64,000 nt of DNA from RBG-16-66-20 sp035308765 (lineage in GTDB: Bacteria > Pseudomonadota > Gammaproteobacteria > Burkholderiales > SG8-39): assembly GCA_035308765.1 (NCBI GenBank), contig DATGGA010000012.1, positions 42,621 through 106,620 on the forward strand, in the 5' to 3' direction. The notes under the pieces were generated by a model, which made no database searches, was not told the origin of the DNA, and worked only from the letters and a program-made list of their open reading frames with translations. Position numbers and translations under genes: made by a program. Shown here one piece after another: positions 50,596 to 58,616 of the stretch. Position 1 is the stretch's first letter. The number at the start of each line of letters is the position of its first letter.

Positions 50596-52373
50596 GGCCC
50601 GGCGAGGATGATGTCCGTATCGGGGGAATCCGCATAGAGCCGTTCCACCAGGGCGGCGCGGTTCTTGAGTACCGCACGCTGGTTGATCGATCCCTTGTCG
50701 GTGATTTCGCTCGCGTCTATCGACGGGGGAGCCAGCATGACCATCGCGCGCTCGATTTTCGTCGAACTGCCGGTGCTTTCGCGCGCCAGGCGCTCGAAAA
50801 CCAGCTGCAGGCGGGCGCGCAGCGCCTCGGCGCTCAGATCACGGCAGGCCACGACGTTCGGGAACACCAGCGCCCCGAGCCGGTCGCGGCCATGGCCGGC
50901 GATGACCACGTCCTGCGCCAGCGGCGAGCAGGCCGAATTGACTTTCGCGCGCAGCGGCCCGACGCTTACCCAGGTGCCGGTGGTGAGCTTGAAGTCTTCC
51001 GTGATGCGGCCGTCGAACTCCATGCCCTGCGCCGGATCATCTGAATCAGCCAATCGCATCGCGTCGCCGGTACGGTAGAAGCCCTCCTCGTCGAACGCGG
51101 TTTTGGTCAGGTCGGGTTGGCGCCAGTAGCCCGGGGTGATGCTCGGGCCCCGAAAGCGCGCCTCCAGCTTATCCGCCACCGGCGTGAGTTTCATTTCGAC
51201 GCCGTCCACCGGCAGGCCCACGGTTCCGGCGCGTGCCGCACCGCGGTTCGTGAACATCGCCGCCGGCGCCGTTTCCGTGGCGCCGTATCCCGTGATCCAG
51301 AGGATGCGCTCGCCGCAGGTTTCGATCGCCAGATCCTCGTAGGCCTTCCAGATCGGCTGCGGCAGCACGGCAGCGGCGTATTGCAGCAAGCCCAGCCGGC
51401 TGAAAAAGGTCTTGCGCAGCGTCGCGTCGTCGCGCAGATAGGGCAGCAGCGCCTCGTATCCGCGGGGCACGTTGAAGTAGATGGTCGGGCCGATCTCCCG
51501 CAGGTTGCGCACCGTTTTCTCGATCAGTCCCGGGACCGGTTTGCCTTCATCGATATAGAGCGTGCCGCCGTGATACAGCACGATGCCGAGGTTGTGGTTG
51601 CTGCCCGCGGTATGGTTCCAGGGCAGCCAGTCGACCAGTACCGGCGGCGCCGCGCGCAGCGACGGCAGCGACTGCGCCAACATCTGCTGGTTGCTGCAAA
51701 GCATGCGCTGGGTGTTGATGACCGCCTTGGGCTGCCCGGTGGAGCCGGAGGTGAGGAGGAATTTCGCGATGGTGTCGGGGCCGACGGCGGCGTGCGCCCG
51801 GTCCACCGCGACAGTCGGTGGCGTTGCCTCCAGTTCGGAAAACCGGCCGCCGGCGACAATTTCTGTGCCGGTCGGCGCCGCCGCCGCGATGGCTTTGGCG
51901 AAGCGCGCGCCGTCGGCGGCATAGATGAGCCCCGGCGTGAGAAGCCCCATCACGAACCTGAGCTTCGCGAAGTCCGTGGAAACGAGCGAGTACGCCGACG
52001 ACACGGGAACGTAGGCGATGCCCACGTGCATGCACGCCAGCGCGAGCAGCGCATGCTCGATGTCGTTGTCCGACAGGATCGCCACCGGGCGTTCCTGCGA
52101 CAGCCCGCGATCGATCAGCGCCTGGCCGAGGGCGCGCACGCGCGCGAGCGACTCGGCGTAGTTGAGGGAGCGCCAGGCGCCTTTGGCGTCGCGCTGCGCA
52201 ATGAACAGGCGCTCCGGCGCCACGCGCGCCCAGTGCACCAGGCGTTCGGTGATTTTGCCGGGATACGCTTCCAGCGGGTACGGCGAGCGCAGCAGGATCG
52301 AGCCGTCCGCGCGCCGCCTGGCCTCCACTTCGGCCGCGCCCAGCGGGACCTTGCGTGCCTGCGCCGCGGTCAT
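50592..52373 (-). CDS. fcs: Feruloyl-CoA synthase
   Basis: Adenylate-forming acyl-CoA ligase (593 residues). The AMP-binding motif is FLLTSGSTGQPKAVINTQRM, and the following LVDWLPWNHTAGSNHNLGIVLYHGGTLYIDEGKPVPGLIEKTVRNLREIGPTIYFNVPRGYEALLP is the characteristic feruloyl-CoA synthase block. ITGYGATETAPAA and a C-terminal AMP-binding domain with FYRTGDAMRLADSDDPAQGMEFDGRITEDFKLTTGTWVSVG complete it. It activates ferulate or p-coumarate as the first committed step. ATG 52373 overlaps the crotonase stop; the stop overlaps the amidohydrolase start. Confidence 0.92.
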   Translation of the reverse strand: MTAAQARKVPLGAAEVEARRRADGSILLRSPYPLEAYPGKITERLVHWARVAPERLFIAQRDAKGAWRSLNYAESLARVRALGQALIDRGLSQERPVAILSDNDIEHALLALACMHVGIAYVPVSSAYSLVSTDFAKLRFVMGLLTPGLIYAADGARFAKAIAAAAPTGTEIVAGGRFSELEATPPTVAVDRAHAAVGPDTIAKFLLTSGSTGQPKAVINTQRMLCSNQQMLAQSLPSLRAAPPVLVDWLPWNHTAGSNHNLGIVLYHGGTLYIDEGKPVPGLIEKTVRNLREIGPTIYFNVPRGYEALLPYLRDDATLRKTFFSRLGLLQYAAAVLPQPIWKAYEDLAIETCGERILWITGYGATETAPAAMFTNRGAARAGTVGLPVDGVEMKLTPVADKLEARFRGPSITPGYWRQPDLTKTAFDEEGFYRTGDAMRLADSDDPAQGMEFDGRITEDFKLTTGTWVSVGPLRAKVNSACSPLAQDVVIAGHGRDRLGALVFPNVVACRDLSAEALRARLQLVFERLARESTGSSTKIERAMVMLAPPSIDASEITDKGSINQRAVLKNRAALVERLYADSPDTDIILAGP

Positions 52374-53146
52374 CCGCTTTTCTTTACTTTTGCGGCGCGC
52401 TTCTCGAGAAAATCCTTCATGCGCTTTTTCGCCTCCGGCTCGCTCTGGGCGATTCCCGCGACCAGGGATTCCATCAGCAGGCCGGCGTCCTGACCGAGTT
52501 CGGCGATGCGCGGCAAGGCGTGCATCAGCGCAAAGTTGGTGGCCGGCGCATTGCCCGCGATGCGGCCGGCGAGTTCCAGCCCTTTGGCGAGGCCTTTGCC
52601 GGCCGGCAACAGATAGGTGGAAATCCCGCTCGCCTGCCCCTCTTCGGCGGAATACACGCGGCCGGTGAACATCATGTCGGCCATGCGCGCCGCACCGATC
52701 AGTCTCGGCACCCTTACCGAAGCACCGCCGCCGACGAAGATGCCGCGCTCGCCTTCCGGCAGCGCGTAGAAGGCGCTGCTCTCGGCGACGCGGATGTGCG
52801 CGACGCTGGCGAGCTCCAGGCCGCCGCCCACCACGGCGCCGCGCAGCACCGCCACCACCGGGACCTGACCGAACTGGATCCGCTCGAAGGTCCGGTGCCA
52901 GCCGCGCGAATGCGCAACGCCCTGCGCGGCGGAGCGGTCCGACAGCTCCGCCAGGTCGAGGCCGGCGCAGAAATGCTCGCCCGCGCCGTGCAGCACCACA
53001 GCCTTCACGCCGGCGGGCGGCGCGCTGAAAAACACGTCGAGCTCCGCGACCATGGCGTCGCTCAAGGCATTGCGCTTCGCGGGGCGGTCGAGCAGCAGGA
53101 TGCCGACCGCGCCGCGCTGCTTGAACCGCAACGACCTGAACCTCAT
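52370..53146 (-). CDS. Crotonase/enoyl-CoA hydratase family protein
   Basis: Protein of 258 residues in the crotonase superfamily: AVGILLLDRPAKRNALSDAMVAEL, the oxyanion-hole region HFCAGLDLAEL and the second loop LPEGERGIFVGGGASVRVPRLIG, with a Glu in the active-site position. It would hydrate the side-chain double bond of feruloyl- or coumaroyl-CoA. It lacks several blocks I associate with the retro-aldol feruloyl-CoA hydratase/lyase (Ech), so it may be a plain hydratase acting before a dehydrogenase and the amidohydrolase. Coupled to fcs by ATGA overlap. Confidence 0.85.
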   Translation of the reverse strand: MRFRSLRFKQRGAVGILLLDRPAKRNALSDAMVAELDVFFSAPPAGVKAVVLHGAGEHFCAGLDLAELSDRSAAQGVAHSRGWHRTFERIQFGQVPVVAVLRGAVVGGGLELASVAHIRVAESSAFYALPEGERGIFVGGGASVRVPRLIGAARMADMMFTGRVYSAEEGQASGISTYLLPAGKGLAKGLELAGRIAGNAPATNFALMHALPRIAELGQDAGLLMESLVAGIAQSEPEAKKRMKDFLEKRAAKVKKSG

Positions 53147-53172
53147 TTCTTTCTTGCGGCCCGGTTTCCTGC

Positions 53173-53862
53173 TCAGAGCGCCGGGACGACCTTGACCTTC
53201 AGTTCGCCGACGCCGTCGATGCCGGCGTGCATGTCGTCACCCGGCTTCACCGGCCCTACGCCGGCCGGCGTGCCGGAATAGATCAGGTCGCCGGGCTCGA
53301 GCGTGTAGTACTCCGAGAGAAAGGCGATCTGCTCGGGCACCGACCAGATCATGTCGGAGAGGTCGGCTTTCTGGCGTTCCTTGCCGTTCACCTTGAGCCA
53401 GATCGCGCCTTTCCCTGGATGGCCGATCTTCGCCGCCGGCGCCAGCGAGCTGCATGGCGCCGCCTCGTCGAAGTTCTTGCCGAAATCCCAGGGCCTGCCG
53501 TGGTCCTTGCCGAGCTGCTGCAGGTCGCGGCGCGTCATGTCAAGACCGACGCCATAGCCGAAGATGTGCTCGTTCGCCTTTTTCGCCTCGATGCGCCGGC
53601 CGCCTTTGGCGATGGCCACCACCATCTCGGTTTCATAGTGGAAATTGGTGGTCTTCGGCGGGTAGTGCAGTTCGCCGCCAGTCACCAGCGCGAACTCGGA
53701 CTTGATGAAGAAAAACGGCGTTTCGCGACCGTCGCCGCCCATTTCCTTCTGGTGCTCGACGTAATTGCGGCCGACGCAGAAGATGCGCCGCACCGGGAAC
53801 AGGTCTTTCGAATCCTTGACCGCAAGCGAAGGGACCCCCCACAGCGGAATCACATGTGCCAT
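53173..53862 (-). CDS. Fumarylacetoacetate hydrolase-family protein
   Basis: FAH-fold protein of 229 residues, first gene of the eleven-gene operon. Motifs: RRIFCVGRNYVEHQKEMGG and TPFFFIKSEFAL for the catalytic core, with the Glu/Asp metal ligands in HYETEMVVAI and GYGVGLDMTRRDLQ, and GDLIYSGTPAGVGPVKPGD near the end. FAH-family enzymes cleave carbon-carbon bonds of diketo acids; the exact substrate here is unknown. ATG 53862 is used because a perfect AGGAG ribosome-binding site stands eight bases before it. It diverges from the ABC transporter operon. Confidence 0.85.
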   Translation of the reverse strand: MAHVIPLWGVPSLAVKDSKDLFPVRRIFCVGRNYVEHQKEMGGDGRETPFFFIKSEFALVTGGELHYPPKTTNFHYETEMVVAIAKGGRRIEAKKANEHIFGYGVGLDMTRRDLQQLGKDHGRPWDFGKNFDEAAPCSSLAPAAKIGHPGKGAIWLKVNGKERQKADLSDMIWSVPEQIAFLSEYYTLEPGDLIYSGTPAGVGPVKPGDDMHAGIDGVGELKVKVVPAL

Positions 53863-54000
53863 TCGGTTTTCTCCTGGAAGAGGCGGTATTTTATTACCGC
53901 GGCGGCCCGGCGCGCCTATTGTGCACCGTGCCAAGCTTGTCTGGCCCCGCGGACTCAATTAGCATTGTCGTCGCGGCTTTCGCCGCAATTGGAGGAGAGA
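53863..54000. promoter_or_regulatory. Divergent control region between the ferulate operon and the ABC importer
   Basis: 138 bases serving both directions. It contains an inverted repeat GCGGTA-6-TACCGC at 53883-53900, a possible operator, and a plausible promoter for the importer: TTGTCT (53937-53942) and TAGCAT (53960-53965) with 17-base spacing, 35 bases before the SBP ATG. I see no equally clear promoter for the minus-strand operon. Confidence 0.45.
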
Positions 54001-55218
54001 ATGGCGATGAAAAAATGGAAGCCGGCCGCAGCGCTGGCAGCGGCAGCATTTTTCGCATGCAGCATGCTTTCAGCGGGCGCGGGCGCGCAGACGGTCAAGG
54101 TCGGGGTGGTGTTGCCCTATACCGGCGTGGGCGCCGAGCTCGCCCAGCAGATCGACCGCGGGATGCAGATGTACCTGAAGCTCAATCCCAACGCGCTCGG
54201 TTCCTACAAAATCGATCTGGTCAAGCGCGACTCGAAGAATCCAAGCGGCGCCGAGGCCAAGACAGCGGTGCAGGAACTGATCACGCAGGACAAGGTCGAC
54301 ATCCTCACCGGATTCGTCTACTCGCCCGACGCCATTGCATCCGCGCCGCTGGTGACCGAGGCGAAGAAGCCGATGATCATCATGAACGCGGGTACCGCCT
54401 GGATCACCGACCTCTCGCCGATGATTTCGCGCGTTTCGTTCTCCATGTGGCACGCCGGGTTTGCCATGGGCGAGTACGCGGCCAAGGTGATGAAAGCGAA
54501 AACCGCGGTGGTCGGTTATACGGATTACCCGCCGGGCAAGGACAGCCTGGACGCGTTCAAGCGCGGCTTCGAATCGAACGGCGGCAAGGTCATCGACGAA
54601 ATCCCCATGGGCAGCCCGGCGAAGGTGCCCGACTTCACTCCGTTCTTCCAGCGCGCCAAGGACAAGAAGCCGGACGTGTTCTTTGTGTTCGTCCCCGCCG
54701 GAGACCATGCCCTCGCCGTGGCGAAGACCTACGGCGCCCTCGGCATGCGCCAGGCCGGCATCAGGCTGATTGGCCCGGGCGACATTACCCAGGACATCAA
54801 GGTGCAATCGATGGGCAGCGACGGTGTGGGGCTGATCACTACGCACCATTACAACGCCGACCTCGACAACCCAGCCAACCGCAGCTTCGTTGCCGCCTGG
54901 AAGAAGGAATACGGCGCCGACTCGACGCCGGACTTCATGGCCGTGCAGGGCTACGACGGCATGGCCGCGATCGTCCACGTGATCGTCGCGCAGAAAGGCA
55001 AGATCGATGGCGATGGCGCCATGGAGGCGCTCAAGGGCTGGAAATTCGACAGTCCCCAAGGCCCGATCATGATCGATTCGGCGACGCGCGACGTCGTCAT
55101 GAACGAGTACACGAGCGAACTGGAGATGAAGGACGGGCGGCTGTATCAAAAGAACATCGGGGTGATCAAGGCGGTCAAGGACATGTGCAAGGAACTCAAG
55201 GAAGGCCGCTGCAAGTAG
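54001..55218 (+). CDS. ABC transporter substrate-binding protein (aromatic or branched-chain type)
   Basis: Periplasmic binding protein of 405 residues, Peripla_BP_6 (LivK-like) family. It has a signal peptide (about 1-28, ALAAAAFFACSMLSAGAGAQ) followed by TVKVGVVLPYTGVGAELAQQIDRGM and the domain blocks KTAVVGYTDYPPGKDSLDAFKRGF and DVFFVFVPAGDHALAVAKTY. ATG 54001 lies after a GGAGGAG ribosome-binding site and is the second codon-rich start; the upstream open frame is not coding. It is the first gene of a complete importer and is followed by a strong terminator, as usual when the binding protein is made in excess. Confidence 0.93.
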   Translation: MAMKKWKPAAALAAAAFFACSMLSAGAGAQTVKVGVVLPYTGVGAELAQQIDRGMQMYLKLNPNALGSYKIDLVKRDSKNPSGAEAKTAVQELITQDKVDILTGFVYSPDAIASAPLVTEAKKPMIIMNAGTAWITDLSPMISRVSFSMWHAGFAMGEYAAKVMKAKTAVVGYTDYPPGKDSLDAFKRGFESNGGKVIDEIPMGSPAKVPDFTPFFQRAKDKKPDVFFVFVPAGDHALAVAKTYGALGMRQAGIRLIGPGDITQDIKVQSMGSDGVGLITTHHYNADLDNPANRSFVAAWKKEYGADSTPDFMAVQGYDGMAAIVHVIVAQKGKIDGDGAMEALKGWKFDSPQGPIMIDSATRDVVMNEYTSELEMKDGRLYQKNIGVIKAVKDMCKELKEGRCK

Positions 55219-55254
55219 TAGCCGCCCCGGTCCGTAGAATCCGCATCGCAAGCG

Positions 55255-55292
55255 CCGCCGCCCGCCAAGTACTGACGGGCGGCGGTTTTTTT
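55255..55292 (+). terminator. Rho-independent terminator after the substrate-binding protein gene
   Basis: CCGCCGCCCG (55255-55264) pairs with CGGGCGGCGG (55276-55285) across an 11-base loop and is followed by a run of seven T (55286-55292). Placed between the binding-protein gene and livH, it would lower permease expression relative to the binding protein while allowing some read-through. Confidence 0.85.
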
Positions 55293-55297
55293 ATTTC

Positions 55298-56161
55298 ATG
55301 GACCTGATCAGCATTCTTATCGGCGGGCTCACGTCCGGCATGGTGCTGTTCATCGTGTCCGTCGGCCTTTCGATCACCATGGGGTTGATGGGCTTCGTCA
55401 ATCTCGCGCACGGCGGCTTCGCGATGCTCGGTGGCTACGTCATCGTGCTTTCGATGAACAAATGGGGCGTGCCGTTCCTTCCGGCGATTGCGATCGGCTT
55501 TGCCGCGGTAGCCGCCGTATCGATGCTGCTCGAGCGGTTGTTCTACGCCCGCCTGTACCAGGCCACTGAACTCGATCAGGTGTTGTTCACCATCGGCCTG
55601 GTGTTTGTCATGATCTCTTCGGTAACCCTGGTCGTCGGCCCGGAGACGCAGACACTGCAGCTGCCTGACTGGCTGCGTGGCCAGACCGACCTAGGCTTCA
55701 TCAAGTACCGCAGCTACAGCCTCGCGATCATCGCCGCGGGGACCGCGCTTGTCCTTGCGCTGTGGCTCGGCTTCGAACGCACGCGGTTTGGCGCCAAGAT
55801 TCGCGCCGCGGTGGACAACCGGCGCATGGCCGAGGCGGTCGGCGTCGATGTCGGCAAGCTGTTCACGGTTACCTTCGCCGTGGGCAGCGGGCTTGCCGCA
55901 GTCGGTGGCGGGCTGGGCGCGGAGATTCTTGGCCTCGACCCCCAGTACCCGCTGCGCTACCTGGTGTATTTCCTGATCGTAGTCTCGGTCGGCGGCCTGG
56001 GGCGCGTTACGGGAGTGTTTTTTGCCGCGCTTCTGATCGGATTGCTCGATTTCGTGCTCAAAATCGAATTCCCGAAGGGCGGCGCCCTGTTCGTCTACGC
56101 GCTCACGCTCGGCTTGCTGCTGTGGCGGCCGCAGGGGCTGTTCGGCAGGCGCGGCGGATGA
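55298..56161 (+). CDS. ABC transporter permease, LivH type
   Basis: Inner-membrane permease of 287 residues with about eight helices. The sequence ILIGGLTSGMVLFIVSVGLSITMGLMGFVNLAHGGFAMLGGYV and the later AVDNRRMAEAVGVDVGKLFTVTFAVGSGLAAVGGG match LivH-type permeases of branched-chain amino acid or aromatic-acid importers, including the conserved ABC-docking region. ATG 55298 is 5 bases after the terminator T run, in a TATTTC context without a strong Shine-Dalgarno. It overlaps livM by four bases. Confidence 0.9.
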   Translation: MDLISILIGGLTSGMVLFIVSVGLSITMGLMGFVNLAHGGFAMLGGYVIVLSMNKWGVPFLPAIAIGFAAVAAVSMLLERLFYARLYQATELDQVLFTIGLVFVMISSVTLVVGPETQTLQLPDWLRGQTDLGFIKYRSYSLAIIAAGTALVLALWLGFERTRFGAKIRAAVDNRRMAEAVGVDVGKLFTVTFAVGSGLAAVGGGLGAEILGLDPQYPLRYLVYFLIVVSVGGLGRVTGVFFAALLIGLLDFVLKIEFPKGGALFVYALTLGLLLWRPQGLFGRRGG

Positions 56162-57150
56162 CGCAGCTCCCGGCCGCGGAATCGCTCGCTGCACGCCACA
56201 GGCTTCGCGGGTGGGAAGCGTTGCCATGGGTCGCCGGCATCGCCGTATTTTTCCTGTTTCCAAGCTATTTGGCGTTCGGCACCCAGGTACTGGTCATGGT
56301 TCTGTTCGTGTTGTCTCTCGACCTCGTGCTTGGCTACGCCGGCATCGTGACGCTGGGTCACGCCGCCTTTTTCGGCACGGGGGCCTATGTCGTCGGCATG
56401 CTGGCGATGAATTGGGGTTGGAACGAGCCCCTGAGCGGCCTGCTCGCCGCGGCGCTGGTAGCCGGCGCCGTCGGGCTGGCGAGCGGATTCGTGCTGCTCC
56501 GGACGAGGGGGCTGACGTTGCTGATGCTGACGCTTTGCACGATGGCGCTGCTCGAAGAGGCCTCGAACATGGGGTCGGCTTGGACCGGCGGTTTTGATGG
56601 CATGCCGGGGTTGACGTTCAAGCCGCTGCTAGGCTTGTTCCCCTTCGAGCAGCTCTCGTTCCGCCCGCAGTATCTTTACGCGCTGGCGGTCCTCTTCGCT
56701 TGCTTTGTCGTCGTGCGTACCCTGGTGCATTCGCCCTTTGGCCAGACGCTCACTGGAATCCGCGAGAATCTGCTCCGCATGCATGCGGTCGGCGCGCCGG
56801 TCCATCGCAGGCTGGTGACTGCGTACGCGCTGTCCGCGGCGCTCGCGGGAATCGCCGGCGGTCTATTCGCGCAGTGCAATGCCTATGTCAATCCCGCCGT
56901 GCTCGGTCTCGACCGCGGCGCCGGCGCGCTCATCATGCTGATTCTCGGCGGCTATGGCCGGCTTTACGGTGCGTTCGTCGGGTCGCTCGTCTATATGCTG
57001 CTGGAACACACCCTGGCGAAGGCCTACCCGACCGCCTGGCAACTGGGCGTCGGCCTGATATTGATGGCGGCGGCGCTCTACGCGCGTAACGGCATCCTCG
57101 GGCTGGCAGAGTCACTGCGCGATCGGCTGCGCGGCGGTATCGGGCGATGA
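56158..57150 (+). CDS. ABC transporter permease, LivM type
   Basis: Second permease subunit (330 residues), about ten hydrophobic segments, with LSLDLVLGYAGIVTLGHAAFFGTGAYVVGML and the docking motif SPFGQTLTGIRENLLRMHAVGAPVHRRLVTAYALSAALAGIAGGL, the LivM signature. The start overlaps livH by ATGA and the stop overlaps livG by ATGA. Together with LivH it forms the membrane part of the importer. The substrate is unknown but the context suggests an aromatic acid. Confidence 0.9.
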   Translation: MTQLPAAESLAARHRLRGWEALPWVAGIAVFFLFPSYLAFGTQVLVMVLFVLSLDLVLGYAGIVTLGHAAFFGTGAYVVGMLAMNWGWNEPLSGLLAAALVAGAVGLASGFVLLRTRGLTLLMLTLCTMALLEEASNMGSAWTGGFDGMPGLTFKPLLGLFPFEQLSFRPQYLYALAVLFACFVVVRTLVHSPFGQTLTGIRENLLRMHAVGAPVHRRLVTAYALSAALAGIAGGLFAQCNAYVNPAVLGLDRGAGALIMLILGGYGRLYGAFVGSLVYMLLEHTLAKAYPTAWQLGVGLILMAAALYARNGILGLAESLRDRLRGGIGR

Positions 57151-57902
57151 GTTTCGCGCTCCTCGAAACCCGAGGCTTGTGCAAGAGCTTCGGCGCGCTG
57201 GAAGTGTCGCGCGACATTGGTATTCGTCTCGAACCGGGCGCGCGGCATGCTCTGATCGGACCGAACGGCGCCGGCAAGACCACTCTGGTCAATTTGCTCA
57301 CCGGCCTGCTCCGTCCGACCAGAGGCAGCGTGCTGCTCGCGGGCGAGGACGTCACCACGCTGCCGCAGGCAAAGCGGGTCAAACGCGGAATTGCACGCAC
57401 GTTCCAGATCAACCAGCTGTTCCGGGGCCTGAGCGTGCTCGAAAACGTATGCATCGCCGTGTCCGAGCGGTTCGGATTGGCGGGCAGGATGCTGCGCCCG
57501 GCCGGCCTGCGCACGGAAGTGATCGCCGAGGCCTCGCGCCTGATCGAGTTGCTGCAGCTCGCCGCGGACGCCGGGCGGCGCGTCGGCGAGCTGCCTTACG
57601 GCCGCCAGCGCTTGGTGGAGATCGCCATTGCGCTCGGGCTGAACCCGAAAGTACTGCTGCTCGATGAGCCCGCAGCGGGCGTGCCAAGCGCAGAGAGCCA
57701 TATCCTGCTCGCGGCGATCGGCGCGCTGCCGAAGGATATCGCGGTGCTCATCATCGAGCACGACATGGATCTGGTATTTCGCTTTGCCGAGCGCATTACC
57801 GTGCTCGTCAGCGGCGCCGTCTTCGCCGAGGGTACGCCGGCGGAAATTGCCGCCAACCGGGACGTACGTGCCATTTACCTGGGAGGTGCTGTCGATGCCT
57901 GA
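57147..57902 (+). CDS. ABC transporter ATP-binding protein, LivG type
   Basis: ATPase of 251 residues. Walker A is GPNGAGKTTLVNLLTG; the signature motif region is GELPYGRQRLVEIAIAL (YGRQR in place of the usual SGGQ, common in LivG); Walker B is VLLLDEPAAGV; the switch histidine is in IIEHDMDLVF. It energises the importer with LivF. ATG 57147 overlaps livM; the stop overlaps livF by ATGCCTGA. Confidence 0.92.
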   Translation: MSFALLETRGLCKSFGALEVSRDIGIRLEPGARHALIGPNGAGKTTLVNLLTGLLRPTRGSVLLAGEDVTTLPQAKRVKRGIARTFQINQLFRGLSVLENVCIAVSERFGLAGRMLRPAGLRTEVIAEASRLIELLQLAADAGRRVGELPYGRQRLVEIAIALGLNPKVLLLDEPAAGVPSAESHILLAAIGALPKDIAVLIIEHDMDLVFRFAERITVLVSGAVFAEGTPAEIAANRDVRAIYLGGAVDA

Positions 57903-58596
57903 GGCGCTGCGACTGAGCGGGGTTGCGGCCGGCTACGGCGAGACAGTAGTGCTCGAGGGGATCAATCTTGTTCTGGCCGCTGGCGAGCATCTGAGCATTG
58001 TCGGGCGCAACGGCGTGGGCAAATCCACCTTGCTGGCAACAATCATGGGCCAAACGACCTTGCACGCGGGCAGGATCGAGCATGACGGCCGCCGTATTGA
58101 CGGCGATCCGGTGCACATGCGGGTTCGGCGCGGCCTGGGTTTCGTGCCGCAGGAACGCGAGATTTTTCCGTCGCTCACGGTGCGCGAAAACCTCGAGATC
58201 GGCGCCCGGCCGGGTCCTTGGACCGCGGCGCGCATCTTCGAGCTGTTTCCCAATCTGCGCGCGCGGCTGGACAATGGCGGCGGCCAGCTTTCGGGCGGAG
58301 AGCAGCAGATGCTGGCAATCGGACGCGCGTTGCTGACCAATCCTGCCCTGTTGCTGATGGACGAACCTACCGAGGGGCTTGCGCCGGTGATCGTTCAGGC
58401 GCTCAACCGGGTGCTGCTGCGGTTGCGCGGCGAAGGCCAGCTTTCCATCGTGCTGGTCGAGCAGAACAGCCGGGTCGCGCTCGAGTTCTCGGCGCGCACT
58501 GTGGTCATGGACCGTGGCCGTGTCGTCTTCGACGGCGAATCGGAACATCTGCGCAAGAATCCTGAATTCCTCGCCGGCCTGATCGCGGCGCAGTAA
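57895..58596 (+). CDS. ABC transporter ATP-binding protein, LivF type
   Basis: Second ATPase subunit of the importer (233 residues). Walker A GRNGVGKSTLLATI, signature QLSGGEQQMLAIGRAL (canonical LSGGE), Walker B LLLMDEPTEGLAP and VLVEQNSRVAL, the LivF-type ending. Its ATG at 57895 overlaps the livG stop by eight bases. The open frame continues upstream but only as a shadow of livG. It is the last gene of the importer operon, converging with the CoA ligase-like gene. Confidence 0.92.
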   Translation: MPEALRLSGVAAGYGETVVLEGINLVLAAGEHLSIVGRNGVGKSTLLATIMGQTTLHAGRIEHDGRRIDGDPVHMRVRRGLGFVPQEREIFPSLTVRENLEIGARPGPWTAARIFELFPNLRARLDNGGGQLSGGEQQMLAIGRALLTNPALLLMDEPTEGLAPVIVQALNRVLLRLRGEGQLSIVLVEQNSRVALEFSARTVVMDRGRVVFDGESEHLRKNPEFLAGLIAAQ

Positions 58597-58616
58597 CGCG
58601 GCAAGCTGCCGGCGGG

